Notes under the pieces: generated by a model
What the model was told of the DNA's origin: nothing
What the model saw: only the letters and a program-made list of their open reading frames with translations
The model's database searches: none
Translations under genes and position numbers: made by a program
Shown: positions 28,563 through 37,473 of the stretch, piece after piece
Layout: the number at the start of each line of letters is the position of its first letter
How positions within the stretch are numbered: position 1 is the first letter of the stretch
DNA from: an uncultured Vicinamibacterales bacterium
GTDB taxonomy: Bacteria; Acidobacteriota; Vicinamibacteria; Vicinamibacterales; UBA8438
Direction of reading: 5' to 3'
DNA: 64,000 nt
Assembly (NCBI GenBank): GCA_958295905.1
Contig: OY282382.1
Location: forward strand, 1,512,001-1,576,000

Positions 28563-29492
28563 TTATGCGATGCTGGTGTCCTGATGTTCCCTGAGAATGC
28601 TGCGAAGATGTCGCTTGAGCGCAGTCTCGACCTCGGGTTTTCCCCTTATCGAATCGTCGTAGAAGATGACTCGGTGCCCGCTGATGTCGAAAGGCAGCGT
28701 GCCGTTACGACGCGCGAGAAGCACCGTCGGCGTGTTTCGAGCGTGCGCGTACCCAAGCTCGTAGAAGACGTTGGCGTTTGCCGGGGTGATCTCCGCGATG
28801 ATCACGTCCGACTCCACAAGCCCGGATATGATGTCCTGCAAGATCAGTCCCGGGCGGAACACGTCATCGGCTCGATACGGTTCGAGTTCCAGATCCTCGC
28901 AGACGGGACGGATGACCTCGGCGTACAGGCTGTCGAAGGGTTCCGTGAATTCCATGACGACGAAGGCTCTGGGCCGACCTACGGCCGACCAGATGACGTT
29001 CTCGAACGTGACCGGTCCCGCCCCCCAGGCGAACAGTCCGGCCTGATAGCCCTCGAGGGGGTGGGGCAGGTGCCGGTCGAGGAGGTCAATCCCGTCCACC
29101 CCGAGCCGCAGCCTCTGGCCTCCGATTTCCACTTGGACGTCGTACGCCGTTGAACCGCCGAGCTGGGACACGTGTCCCTCGTGCGCTATTGCCTGCCAGC
29201 GGCGTCCGGGCACATGTTCGTCGATCACGTAGGCACGGCCGTAGCCTCCCAATCCCGCCGAGTAGTAGCCGCCCGTGACGGTGTTGTACCCAAGCAGCAG
29301 GCGCCCGGCGTCCTCGGCGGGATTACGCAGCCGGATACTCGCTGACATGCGGCCGTTTCGCAGTCGTCTGGAAGACAGCGCCACACCAACTGGTTGAGAG
29401 GCGTCTTCCGGTCCCGTGTACTCGACGCCCGATTCCGGAAACGACCACGTTCCCGAGATGGCGGCCCACGTGAGGCGGTTGCCGTTCGACAT
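28563..29492 (-). CDS. N-terminal lectin/LamG-like domain fused to a TIR-like/nucleoside 2-deoxyribosyltransferase-like domain
   Basis: N-term ...GRMSASIRLRNPAEDAGRLLLGYNTVTGGYYSAGLGGYGRAYVIDEHVPGRRWQAIA...; C-term FVVMEFTEPFDSLYAEVIRPVCEDLELEPYRADDVFRPGLILQDIISGLVESDVIIAEITPANANVFYELGYAHARNTPTVLLARR. Start could be 29492 or 29561. Confidence 0.7.
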   Translation of the reverse strand: MSNGNRLTWAAISGTWSFPESGVEYTGPEDASQPVGVALSSRRLRNGRMSASIRLRNPAEDAGRLLLGYNTVTGGYYSAGLGGYGRAYVIDEHVPGRRWQAIAHEGHVSQLGGSTAYDVQVEIGGQRLRLGVDGIDLLDRHLPHPLEGYQAGLFAWGAGPVTFENVIWSAVGRPRAFVVMEFTEPFDSLYAEVIRPVCEDLELEPYRADDVFRPGLILQDIISGLVESDVIIAEITPANANVFYELGYAHARNTPTVLLARRNGTLPFDISGHRVIFYDDSIRGKPEVETALKRHLRSILREHQDTSIA

Positions 29493-29620
29493 CGTTGTCC
29501 GCTCCAGCCATCGTTCGCGATCGCGGGGGAACGCCGAAATTCCAGATCCCGGCGGCCACAAGATGTTGTGGTCACGGGGGCGCGATCAGCCCTACAGCTT
29601 CGGGCGTGTGCCCGCTGTCG

Positions 29621-29929
29621 TCAAGGCGCGCCGCTCGCGTCGTGGTCGGATTCGGCCGCAGGCCGGGGGATCAGTGCTCGGAAATCGGCTCTGAGTTCTG
29701 AGATGCTGGCGTTGATCTGAACGTGCGCAGCGTCGTTCCGCCGGGTGGCGTCTTCGAAACGGCGGTTCACGTCGTCGAAACGGTGGTTCACGTCGTCGAA
29801 ACGGCGGTTCACGTCGTCGAAACGGCGGTTCACGTCGTCGAAACGGCGGTTCATGGTGGTGGTGAAGTGGATCATCAGTCCCGCGAGGGCGATTCCGACG
29901 GTTGCGATGGCGGTGGTTTCTGGGGTCAT
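29621..29929 (-). CDS. Small membrane-anchored protein with heptad NRRFDDV repeats
   Basis: MTPETTAIATVGIALAGLMIHFTTTMNRRFDDVNRRFDDVNRRFDDVNHRFDDVNRRFEDATRR; one TM segment then five heptads. Confidence 0.7.
   Translation of the reverse strand: MTPETTAIATVGIALAGLMIHFTTTMNRRFDDVNRRFDDVNRRFDDVNHRFDDVNRRFEDATRRNDAAHVQINASISELRADFRALIPRPAAESDHDASGAP
29755..29855. repeat. 21-bp tandem repeat, about five units
   Basis: Repeated aaacggcggttcacgtcgtcg; encodes the NRRFDDV heptads on the minus strand. Confidence 0.9.
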
Positions 29930-30049
29930 CGCGGTGTTCCGATGCGCATGGCCGTTCGAATATGCACGTTCCGTTCCGTGTGTTCGGCCGCGTGTCCGCC
30001 CGATGGCGGGGCAACCGCGGCGCGGCCGCCCGTTCCCGCGAACGACTCG

Positions 30050-31156
30050 TCACACGGCGCCGCCGGCTCGCGGCATGACGCGGTAGTGCAGGGGCGGGTC
30101 GTTCTGCGCCGCCTCCTCCAGCGCTGCGGCCACCAAGTGGTGGTGGGGAGAGAGCTCGCAGATGGGGTCGGTGGCGGTGACGTCGCCGGTCATCAGGAAC
30201 GCCTGGCACCGGCAGCCGCCGAAGTCGATCTCGCGGCGGTCGCAGCTCCGGCAGGGCTCGGGCATCCAGCCGGTGCCGCGGAACCGCTGGAAGATCGGAG
30301 CCCGCTCCCAGATGTCCTCCAGCGAGTGCTCTCGAACGTTGGGGAACTCGAGCCCGGGAATCTCGCGGGCGGTTTGGCACGGCAGGACGAACCCGTCGGG
30401 GGCCACGCTCATCGACACCATGCCCCAGCCCTGGAGGCAAGCCTTCGGAAAGCGCTCGAAGTAATAGTCGGGGAGGACGTGCTGGATGTCGACCCCGCCG
30501 GTCCCTTCCGCGCGCACCCGCTCGACTTCGGCGTGTGCGCGGTCGAGCTGCCCGCGGGTCGGCATGAGCGCCGCCCGGTTCTTGAACGCCCACCCGGTGT
30601 ACTGCGTATGCGCGAGCTCCAGCCGGTCGACCTTCCAGGCCTGGGCGAGGGCGATCACCTCGGCGATACGGTCCAGGTTCTGCCGGTGCAGCACCACGTT
30701 CAGGGTCACCGGGAAGCCGAGCCGCTTGGCGCCGAGCACCGCCTCGCGCTTGCGGTCGAACGACGGCGCGCCGGCGAGCCGGTCGTTCGATTCGGGCAGG
30801 GTGTCGAGCAGGCTCACCTGGAAGTGGTCGAGCCCGGCCTCGCGCAGTTGCTCCAGCCGGTTCCCGTCGACCACCGTGGCCCCCGTGCTCATGTTCGAGT
30901 AGAGCCCCGCGCCGCTGGCCGCGCGGACGAGGTCGAGGATGTCGCGGCGCACGAGCGGCTCACCCCCCGACAGGTGGAGCTGCACGACCCCGAGCTCGGC
31001 CGCCTGGTTGAACACCCGGACCCAGGTCTCGGTGTCGAGCTCGTCGCGGTACTGGTTCAGCTCGAGGGGGTTGCTGCAGTATGGGCACTGCAGCGGGCAC
31101 CGGTAGGTGACCTCCGCGAGCAGGGAGAGCGGCCGGGGCAGGGGGGTGTCAGTCAC
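30050..31156 (-). CDS. pqqE: PQQ biosynthesis radical SAM protein PqqE
   Basis: PLSLLAEVTYRCPLQCPYCSNPLEL...QLHLSGGEPLVRRDILDLV...CRSCDRREIDFGGCRCQAFLMTGDVTATDPICELSPHH. Confidence 0.97.
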   Translation of the reverse strand: MTDTPLPRPLSLLAEVTYRCPLQCPYCSNPLELNQYRDELDTETWVRVFNQAAELGVVQLHLSGGEPLVRRDILDLVRAASGAGLYSNMSTGATVVDGNRLEQLREAGLDHFQVSLLDTLPESNDRLAGAPSFDRKREAVLGAKRLGFPVTLNVVLHRQNLDRIAEVIALAQAWKVDRLELAHTQYTGWAFKNRAALMPTRGQLDRAHAEVERVRAEGTGGVDIQHVLPDYYFERFPKACLQGWGMVSMSVAPDGFVLPCQTAREIPGLEFPNVREHSLEDIWERAPIFQRFRGTGWMPEPCRSCDRREIDFGGCRCQAFLMTGDVTATDPICELSPHHHLVAAALEEAAQNDPPLHYRVMPRAGGAV

Positions 31157-31427
31157 GCTGGGCTCCCTCGCGCACCAGCCCCCGCTTCGCCAGGTGGCCG
31201 AGAAACTCGTGCACGTCGCCGGCGGGCTCCGCGCCGGGGTACTTCTCCTTCAACACGGCGATCAGCTCGTCGGTGGTCCGCCCGTCGCAGAGCTGCACGA
31301 TCGCCTTGCCCGGCTCGTTCAGGACGATCATCCCCTCGGGGAACACGAGCTGGTGCTGGTTGCGCACCTTGTCCCAGCGGTACCGCGTGCCGGGGGCGAG
31401 GACGGGCGTGGCGATCGGCTGCGGCAT
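31149..31427 (-). CDS. pqqD: PQQ biosynthesis peptide chaperone PqqD
   Basis: MPQPIATPVLAPGTRYRWDKVRNQHQLVFPEGMIVLNEPGKAIVQLCDGRTTDELIAVLKEKYPG; overlaps pqqE. Confidence 0.95.
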   Translation of the reverse strand: MPQPIATPVLAPGTRYRWDKVRNQHQLVFPEGMIVLNEPGKAIVQLCDGRTTDELIAVLKEKYPGAEPAGDVHEFLGHLAKRGLVREGAQRD

Positions 31428-31741
31428 GGGCTCGGCGGCGCACGCCGCAGTGGCGGCGAACGACGCTTCGATGATACAACGAACGCCGTTCGGAGCCCGC
31501 GGGCGGGGGCAGGGGCGCCGGGCCGGCGGGACGCGCCGGGGCGCCGCGCCGCTTCCCCGCCGTGGACCGTAACGCTCTGCCGGCCGTGGCGGCGGCACGG
31601 GGAACACGGTGGCGGTCACGCTGCGCCGCTTTCCCGCCGTCGACCGCAACGTTCTGTCGGCCGTGGCGGGGTCCCGCTTCGCCCCGCCGGATGCAGCGCG
31701 GACGCGTGCCGCAGACTGCCAACCAGATATCGGAGTAATCG

Positions 31742-32656
31742 ATGCAGGTACACGTGCTGGGATCGGCCGCCGGGGGAGGTTTCCCCCAGTGGAACTGCAA
31801 CTGCCGCAACTGCCGGCGGCTCCGCGGGGGGACCCTGAAGGGGCGCGCCCGCACCCAGTCGTCGATCACCGTCAGCGGCAACGGGGTCGACTGGGTGCTC
31901 TTCAACGCGTCGCCGGACATCCGGCAGCAGCTCGCGTCATTCCCGCCGCTGCAGCCGGGGCGCGCCGTCCGCGACACCGGGATCTGCGCGGTTCTGGTGG
32001 TCGACGCGCAGATCGATCACACGACCGGCCTCGTGGTGCTGCGCGAGCACACGGAACCGTGGGACATCTACTGCACGCGGGCGGTGTACGACGACCTCAC
32101 CACCGGCTACCCGCTATTCAACGTGCTGTCCCACTTCCGGGGCGTGAACTGGCACGAGGTGGGCCTCGACGAGGCGGCCTTCCCGATTCCCAGGGCGGAC
32201 GGGCTGCTCTTCACGGCGGTCCCCCTGAAGAGCGAGGCGCCGCCCTACTCGCCCCACCGGCACAACACCATTCCCGGCAACAACATCGGGGTCCGGGTGG
32301 CGGACGCCGCCACCGGCCGGAACCTGTTCTACGCGCCGGGCCTGGGCGAGATCGAGCCCCACGTCCGCCGCTACATGGAGGAGGCCGACTGCCTGCTCGT
32401 GGACGGCACCGTGTGGACCGACAACGAGCTCGCGCGCGAAGGCATCAGCGACAAGCGGGCGCAGGACATGGGGCATCTCAACCAGTCGGGGGCCGGCGGC
32501 ATGGTCGAGACCTTGCTGTCGCTGGACTGCCCGCGAAAGATCGTGATTCACATCAACAACACCAACCCCATCCTCGACGAAGAGTCGGCCGAGCACGCGG
32601 CGCTCGTCGAGGCCGGCATCGAGATCGCGTACGATGGCATGGACATCGCGCTGTAA
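31742..32656 (+). CDS. pqqB: PQQ biosynthesis protein PqqB
   Basis: MQVHVLGSAAGGGFPQWNCNCRNCRRLRGGTLKGRARTQSSITVSGNGVDWVLFNASPDIRQQL. Confidence 0.97.
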   Translation: MQVHVLGSAAGGGFPQWNCNCRNCRRLRGGTLKGRARTQSSITVSGNGVDWVLFNASPDIRQQLASFPPLQPGRAVRDTGICAVLVVDAQIDHTTGLVVLREHTEPWDIYCTRAVYDDLTTGYPLFNVLSHFRGVNWHEVGLDEAAFPIPRADGLLFTAVPLKSEAPPYSPHRHNTIPGNNIGVRVADAATGRNLFYAPGLGEIEPHVRRYMEEADCLLVDGTVWTDNELAREGISDKRAQDMGHLNQSGAGGMVETLLSLDCPRKIVIHINNTNPILDEESAEHAALVEAGIEIAYDGMDIAL

Positions 32657-32674
32657 CCCCCCAGGAGGTGACCG

Positions 32675-34483
32675 ATGACGGCAGGCAACCGCGTGCAGGG
32701 GCTGGCCGCAGCCCTCGTCGCGCTCGCAGTGGGCGCGGCGGGCGCCGGCCGGGCCGAGGCGCAGGGGCGGACGACGCGCGGGGCGGCGCCCCCCGACGTC
32801 ACCGCGGGCGGTCAGACGAACTGGACGAGCCACAACCTCGATCTCGCCAACCGCCGCTACTCGCCTCTCGACGCGATCGACACCACCAACGTCGGCGAGT
32901 TGACCGGGCAGTGGTCCGTCGCGGCGCCGGCCGGCGTCAACGTCGCCCAGGTGACGCCGCTCGTCGTCGACGGCCTGCTGTACGTCCACGCCGGCGCGAG
33001 CGTGATCGCCGTCAACGCGGTGACCGGCGAGTCGGTGTGGACGCTCGAGCTCGATGCGGCCCGGCAGAGCCGCTCGCGCGGGCCGACCTACGCCGAGGGG
33101 AAGATCTACGCCTACAACGGGCCCAACCTGGTGGCGGCCGACGCGCGGACCGGCGAGCTCGTCGAGTCGTTCGGCGATGGCGGCGTGCTGCCGGTCGTCG
33201 CCCTCGCCCTGCGGGCGAAGTACCCGGACGTCCATCCGCCGGGACTCGACCCCCACAACATCGGCTACCGCATCACGAGCGCCCCCGCGTATCACGACGG
33301 GACGCTCTACCTGGGCACCTCGAACTCCGAGAACCACATTCCCGGCGGCCTCGTCATCGCCACCGACGCCGAGACCGGCGCCATCGATTGGGTGTTCAAC
33401 ACGATCCCCCAGCGCCCCCAGGACGACGGGTGGGAGATCGCGCGCGACACGTGGGGCGGCGGCCGGCGCGCCGGCGGCGGGGTCTGGACCCAGCCCGCCA
33501 TCGACCTCGAGCTCGGTCTCGTCTACTTCAACACCGGCAACCCGTCGCCCGACTACGACGGCTCGGCCCGCCCCGGGGCCAACCTGTTCACCAACGCCAC
33601 CATCGCGCTCGATCTGGAAACCGGCGCCCTTCGGTGGCACTACCAAGCCATCCACCACGACCTCTGGGACTGGGACAACATCACCGGGCCGGTGCTCTTC
33701 GACGTCACGCGCAACGGCGGGACGATCCGGGGGGTCGGGGCGGCCGGCAAGAACTGCCTGCTCTATCTCTGGGACCGCGAGACCGGCGAGCCGATCAATC
33801 CGATGGTGGAGACGCGGGTCCCGACCGAGACCGACGTGCCGGGCGAGGTGGTCTATCCGACCCAGCCGATTCCGCACAACGCGCGCGGCGTTCCCATGAC
33901 CCCGTTCTGCGCGACGTTCGTCCACCTCGACGACCCCGCGCTGCAGGCGCAGACGCGGCAGATGTACACGCCATACTCGATCAACGAGCACCTCATCGTC
34001 GCGCACGGCGGCTCGAGCTTCGGCTCGCCGGCGTTCAGCCCGCGGACCGGCCTGCTCTACGTCACCGGCAAGAACGCCGCCGTCTCGATGATCGTCAAGC
34101 CCCTCGGCGACAGCCTCGAGCCGGGGCCGCACGGGCTCGGCCACAACGGGAACTTCGAGGAGCTGAGCCGGATTCCCGCGTACACGCCGACCACGACGCT
34201 GACCGCCTACGAGCCGGCGAGCGGCGAGGAGGTGTGGCAGCAGGTGCTGCCCGCCCTGACCCCCATCGGGGCGAGCGGCAACCTCGCGACGGCCGGCGAC
34301 CTTGTGTTCCAGGGGGCGGACGACGGCCGGTTCTACGCGTTCCACGCCGGCACCGGCGAGGAGCTGTTCCGGTACGACGCGCCCCGACCCATCCGGTCGA
34401 GCCCGATGACCTACGCGGTGAACGGCAGGCAGTACGTGACGGTCATCGCGACCGACACCATCATCACTCTCGGGTTGCCGTAG
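32675..34483 (+). CDS. PQQ-dependent dehydrogenase (quinoprotein beta-propeller)
   Basis: TNWTSHNLDLANRRYSPLDAIDTTNVGELTGQW...LRWHYQAIHHDLWDWDNITGPVLFDV...LYLWDRETGEPI; signal peptide; 19 nt after pqqB. Confidence 0.92.
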   Translation: MTAGNRVQGLAAALVALAVGAAGAGRAEAQGRTTRGAAPPDVTAGGQTNWTSHNLDLANRRYSPLDAIDTTNVGELTGQWSVAAPAGVNVAQVTPLVVDGLLYVHAGASVIAVNAVTGESVWTLELDAARQSRSRGPTYAEGKIYAYNGPNLVAADARTGELVESFGDGGVLPVVALALRAKYPDVHPPGLDPHNIGYRITSAPAYHDGTLYLGTSNSENHIPGGLVIATDAETGAIDWVFNTIPQRPQDDGWEIARDTWGGGRRAGGGVWTQPAIDLELGLVYFNTGNPSPDYDGSARPGANLFTNATIALDLETGALRWHYQAIHHDLWDWDNITGPVLFDVTRNGGTIRGVGAAGKNCLLYLWDRETGEPINPMVETRVPTETDVPGEVVYPTQPIPHNARGVPMTPFCATFVHLDDPALQAQTRQMYTPYSINEHLIVAHGGSSFGSPAFSPRTGLLYVTGKNAAVSMIVKPLGDSLEPGPHGLGHNGNFEELSRIPAYTPTTTLTAYEPASGEEVWQQVLPALTPIGASGNLATAGDLVFQGADDGRFYAFHAGTGEELFRYDAPRPIRSSPMTYAVNGRQYVTVIATDTIITLGLP

Positions 34484-34731
34484 CGGCCCCGTGGCGCAAC
34501 CCCGCGATCCGGGCCATCGTCGGAGCCGGCATCCAGCGGGGCAGGAGGATCGCGAGCCCCGGTCGAACGCGGGGTTCCGGCGCCGGGGGGGGATGGCGGC
34601 GTGGCGGGCCGGCTCCGCCGCGGTCGTTCACGGCAGCCGTCGTTCGGGGGACGCGAGGCGGTATAGCGAAACACCGAGTCGCCCGGCTGGATGTTGAGGC
34701 CCGTTGAGCGTCCCGTGTCTGTACAGAGAAA

Positions 34732-34764
34732 TTGCGCGTGCACGGCAGAACCGTGCACGCGCAA
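34732..34764. terminator. Perfect 14-bp hairpin between the PQQ dehydrogenase and pqqA (possible bidirectional terminator)
   Basis: ttgcgcgtgcacgg cagaa ccgtgcacgcgcaa is an exact inverted repeat with a 5-nt loop; no U-tract. Confidence 0.55.
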
Positions 34765-34864
34765 ACAGAACCGGGGAACACGTAATCCCTGGTTCGAGAC
34801 CAGAAGACGCCGTATACCCCAAGACGCGAACGGGAGCCGCCGTCACCGGCACTCCCCTCCGGTC

Positions 34865-34939
34865 TTAGCGAGCGGTGACGTAGAGAGTCACTTCCATGTT
34901 GAGGGCGATCTCTCTGATCTCGGGCTTGGTCCAGGTCAT
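34865..34939 (-). CDS. pqqA: PQQ precursor peptide PqqA, 24 aa
   Basis: Reverse strand ggagcgagaac-ATG reads MTWTKPEIREIALNMEVTLYVTAR*, containing the E-V-T-x-Y (Glu-x3-Tyr) core and WTKP N terminus of PqqA. Absent from the ORF track because of its size. Confidence 0.95.
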   Translation of the reverse strand: MTWTKPEIREIALNMEVTLYVTAR

Positions 34940-35419
34940 GTTCTCGCTCCTTCTGTCGGAAAATGGTCAACAGGAAAATCAGAATATACACGGGCGCAGG
35001 ACATCGCGCAAGAAAAAAATGCACCCGCCGAAATCGCCGCAGACAATCTGCCGCCGGCGATGATTCGCCGGCGCCGCGGCCGGAGACAGCCCCGGCCGGA
35101 TCGTGCTAGCCTTTCATGTGAACGGTCGTTTTTCGTGGTGCGAAATACCCCCGGATTCATTGGGTTTTCCCGCGATCGTCAGTAGCGCGGCACGGATTCC
35201 TGGAGGGTTGGTTGGGCGGCAATCGGAGCCGCCGGCGACGATTTCCGGGCCAGTTTCCGCGGCGACACGGCGCGCCGGGAGCTCGTCGGGCGATGGAATC
35301 CGGAGAGGGGCGGGGATCCCGCCCTCACGAACGAGGAGCTGGAGGAGGTCGCGCGGCGCTCGAGTGAGGGTGTGCGAGCCGTTTCCGGCCGGCGCTGAAC
35401 CGCCGAGGAGGCCGAGCAG

Positions 35420-36148
35420 GTGAACGACGTCGAGACGGCACCGTGGACCCGCGGGGAGTTCGAGCGGAGGTTGCGCGCCAAGGAGAAGTACTATCACGTG
35501 AACCACGAGTTCCATGTCCGGATGCACGCCGGCGGGCTCGACAAGCCGGCCATCCAGGGGTGGGTGGCGAACCGCTTCTACTACCAGGTCTCGATTCCCG
35601 TCAAGGACGCCGCGCTCATGTCCAACTGCCCGGATCGGGAGGTCCGGCGCGAGTGGGTGAAGCGCATCGTCGACCACGACGGCGGGGGCGGGGCGGAGGG
35701 CGGCATCGAGGCGTGGCTGCAATTGGGGGAAGCGGTCGGTCTCGACCGCGGCGACCTGTGGTCGCATGCCCATCTGCTGCCGGGCGTGAAGTTCGCCATC
35801 GACGCCTACGTGAACTTCGCGCGCCGGCAGCCGTGGCAGGTTGCCGCGGGGTCGTCGTTGACGGAGCTCTTCGCGCCGAACATCCACCAGCGGCGGCTCG
35901 AGCACTGGCCGCAGCACTACCCGTGGATCTCGGAGCAGGGCTACAACTACTTCCGCAAGCGGCTCTCCGAGGCTCGCCGGGACGTCGTGCACGGCCTGAA
36001 CATCACCCTCGACTACTGCCGGACGCGGGAGCAGCAGGAAGCGATGCTCGACGTGCTGCAGTTCAAGCTCGACGTGCTCTGGACCATGCTGGACTGCATG
36101 TGGATGGCCTACGTCGAGCACCGCCCTCCCTACCACAACGTCGAGTGA
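35420..36148 (+). CDS. pqqC: Pyrroloquinoline-quinone synthase PqqC
   Basis: GTG start; [68 protein letters not shown]. Confidence 0.97.
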   Translation: MNDVETAPWTRGEFERRLRAKEKYYHVNHEFHVRMHAGGLDKPAIQGWVANRFYYQVSIPVKDAALMSNCPDREVRREWVKRIVDHDGGGGAEGGIEAWLQLGEAVGLDRGDLWSHAHLLPGVKFAIDAYVNFARRQPWQVAAGSSLTELFAPNIHQRRLEHWPQHYPWISEQGYNYFRKRLSEARRDVVHGLNITLDYCRTREQQEAMLDVLQFKLDVLWTMLDCMWMAYVEHRPPYHNVE

Positions 36149-36394
36149 CGCGATGGGGTGAGATTGGGTGAGGTCGCTCAGGAGCCCGGGCGGGGCCGCG
36201 CGTTGCGCCGAGACCGGTGGGAGCGCCGGCGGGCCCCCGTCGCCCGGGTGATGTCGTCGAGGAAACCGCCCTCGTCGAGTTGCAGCAGGTGGGAGCGTCG
36301 GCGGGCCGCCCGTCGCCCGGGTGTGGCAAGGCGGGACGGGGATGTCCAGGGGCGAAACCGCGGGCGCCGCAGTCCGCGGGGCGTCGCCTTGCCG

Positions 36395-36700
36395 CCCGAG
36401 AGGCATCGCCGGTCGAATGCCGCGAACTTGCCGCGGGCTCCTTCGACCGTCGTCGCGACGGCTGCCCGCCATGGATGAACGTCAGTCCGCGGGGCATCGT
36501 TTCCGCTCGAGAGGCATCGCCGGTCGAATGCCGCGAACTTGCCGCGGGCTCCTCGACCGTCGTCGCGACGGCTGCCGCCATGGATGAACGTCAGTCCGCG
36601 GGGCATCGCCTTTCCGCCCGCGATGCATCGCCGGTCGAACTTGCCGCGGGCTCCTCGACCGTCGGCGCGACGGCTGCCGCCATGGATGAACGTTCCGACG
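36395..36700. repeat. Three tandem about 110-bp repeats ending at the glycosyltransferase start codon
   Basis: Unit (g)catcgccggtcgaatgccgcgaacttgccgcgggctcctcgaccgtcgtcgcgacggctgccgccATGGATGAACGT occurs three times with small indels. Confidence 0.9.
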
Positions 36701-37473
36701 GCGTTTTGCCGCTCTCGCTGATCGTCCTCTGCCGTAACGAGGAAGCGGCGATCGGCCGCTGTCTCGACAGCGTCCCCTTCGCGGCCGAGAAGATCGTCAT
36801 CGACTCGGGCAGCACCGACCGCACCGCGGCGGTGGCGGCGGCGCACGGCGCGATCGTGATCGACCGCGCATGGCTGGGCTTCGGGCCGATGCGGCGGCGC
36901 GCCGAGGAGGACGCCAGCCACCCGTGGATCCTGATGCTCGATGCCGACGAGTGGATGAGCGACGAACTGCAGCGGCAATGCCGCGACGAGCTGCCCGGCC
37001 TGCTGGAGCGGGCCGACGCCTTGCAGCTCTCGCGGCGCACCCGCTACTGCGGCCGGATGATGAACCACTACCGCCCGTTCGCGCGCGACTTCATCTGGCG
37101 CGGCTACCGGAAGGGCTTCGCGGCGTGGACGCCCGACCAAGTGCATGAGCGCCTGCGGCCGGCACCCCACTGCCGCACCCACCGCCTGACCGCGCCGCTC
37201 ATCCACGACAGCTACGCCAGCGTCACCCATCACCAGGAGAAGGCCTGCCGCTACATCGACCTGTGGGCCGGGCAGGGGTTCGAGCGGGGCAGGAAGCCGA
37301 GGCTGCTGTGGACGTTCCTGGCGGTGCCCGCCTACCTGTTCCGCGACCTGGTCATCCGCGGGGGCCTTCTCGACGGCTGGCCGGGCATCATCGCGGCCTG
37401 GGTCACCGTCCACAGCTCGGTGATGAAGCGGCTGCGCTTGTACGAGCTGTATCGGGACGCCCGCGGCTCATGA
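36682..37473 (+). CDS. Family 2 glycosyltransferase (LPS core type)
   Basis: MDERSDGVLPLSLIVLCRNEEAAIGRCLDSVPFAAEKIVIDSGSTDRTAAVAAAHGA...WILMLDADEWMSDEL. Confidence 0.9.
   Translation: MDERSDGVLPLSLIVLCRNEEAAIGRCLDSVPFAAEKIVIDSGSTDRTAAVAAAHGAIVIDRAWLGFGPMRRRAEEDASHPWILMLDADEWMSDELQRQCRDELPGLLERADALQLSRRTRYCGRMMNHYRPFARDFIWRGYRKGFAAWTPDQVHERLRPAPHCRTHRLTAPLIHDSYASVTHHQEKACRYIDLWAGQGFERGRKPRLLWTFLAVPAYLFRDLVIRGGLLDGWPGIIAAWVTVHSSVMKRLRLYELYRDARGS

Noticed and set aside
29755-29855. Possible CRISPR array
   Set aside because: 21-bp units are contiguous, with no spacers and no cas genes nearby.
29745-30086. MASSKRRFTSSKRW... repeat ORF on the plus strand
   Set aside because: Antisense of the NRRFDDV heptad gene; the minus-strand reading has a TM segment and better coding character.
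31609-34707. 1032-aa plus-strand ORF
   Set aside because: Out-of-frame reading across pqqB and the PQQ dehydrogenase.
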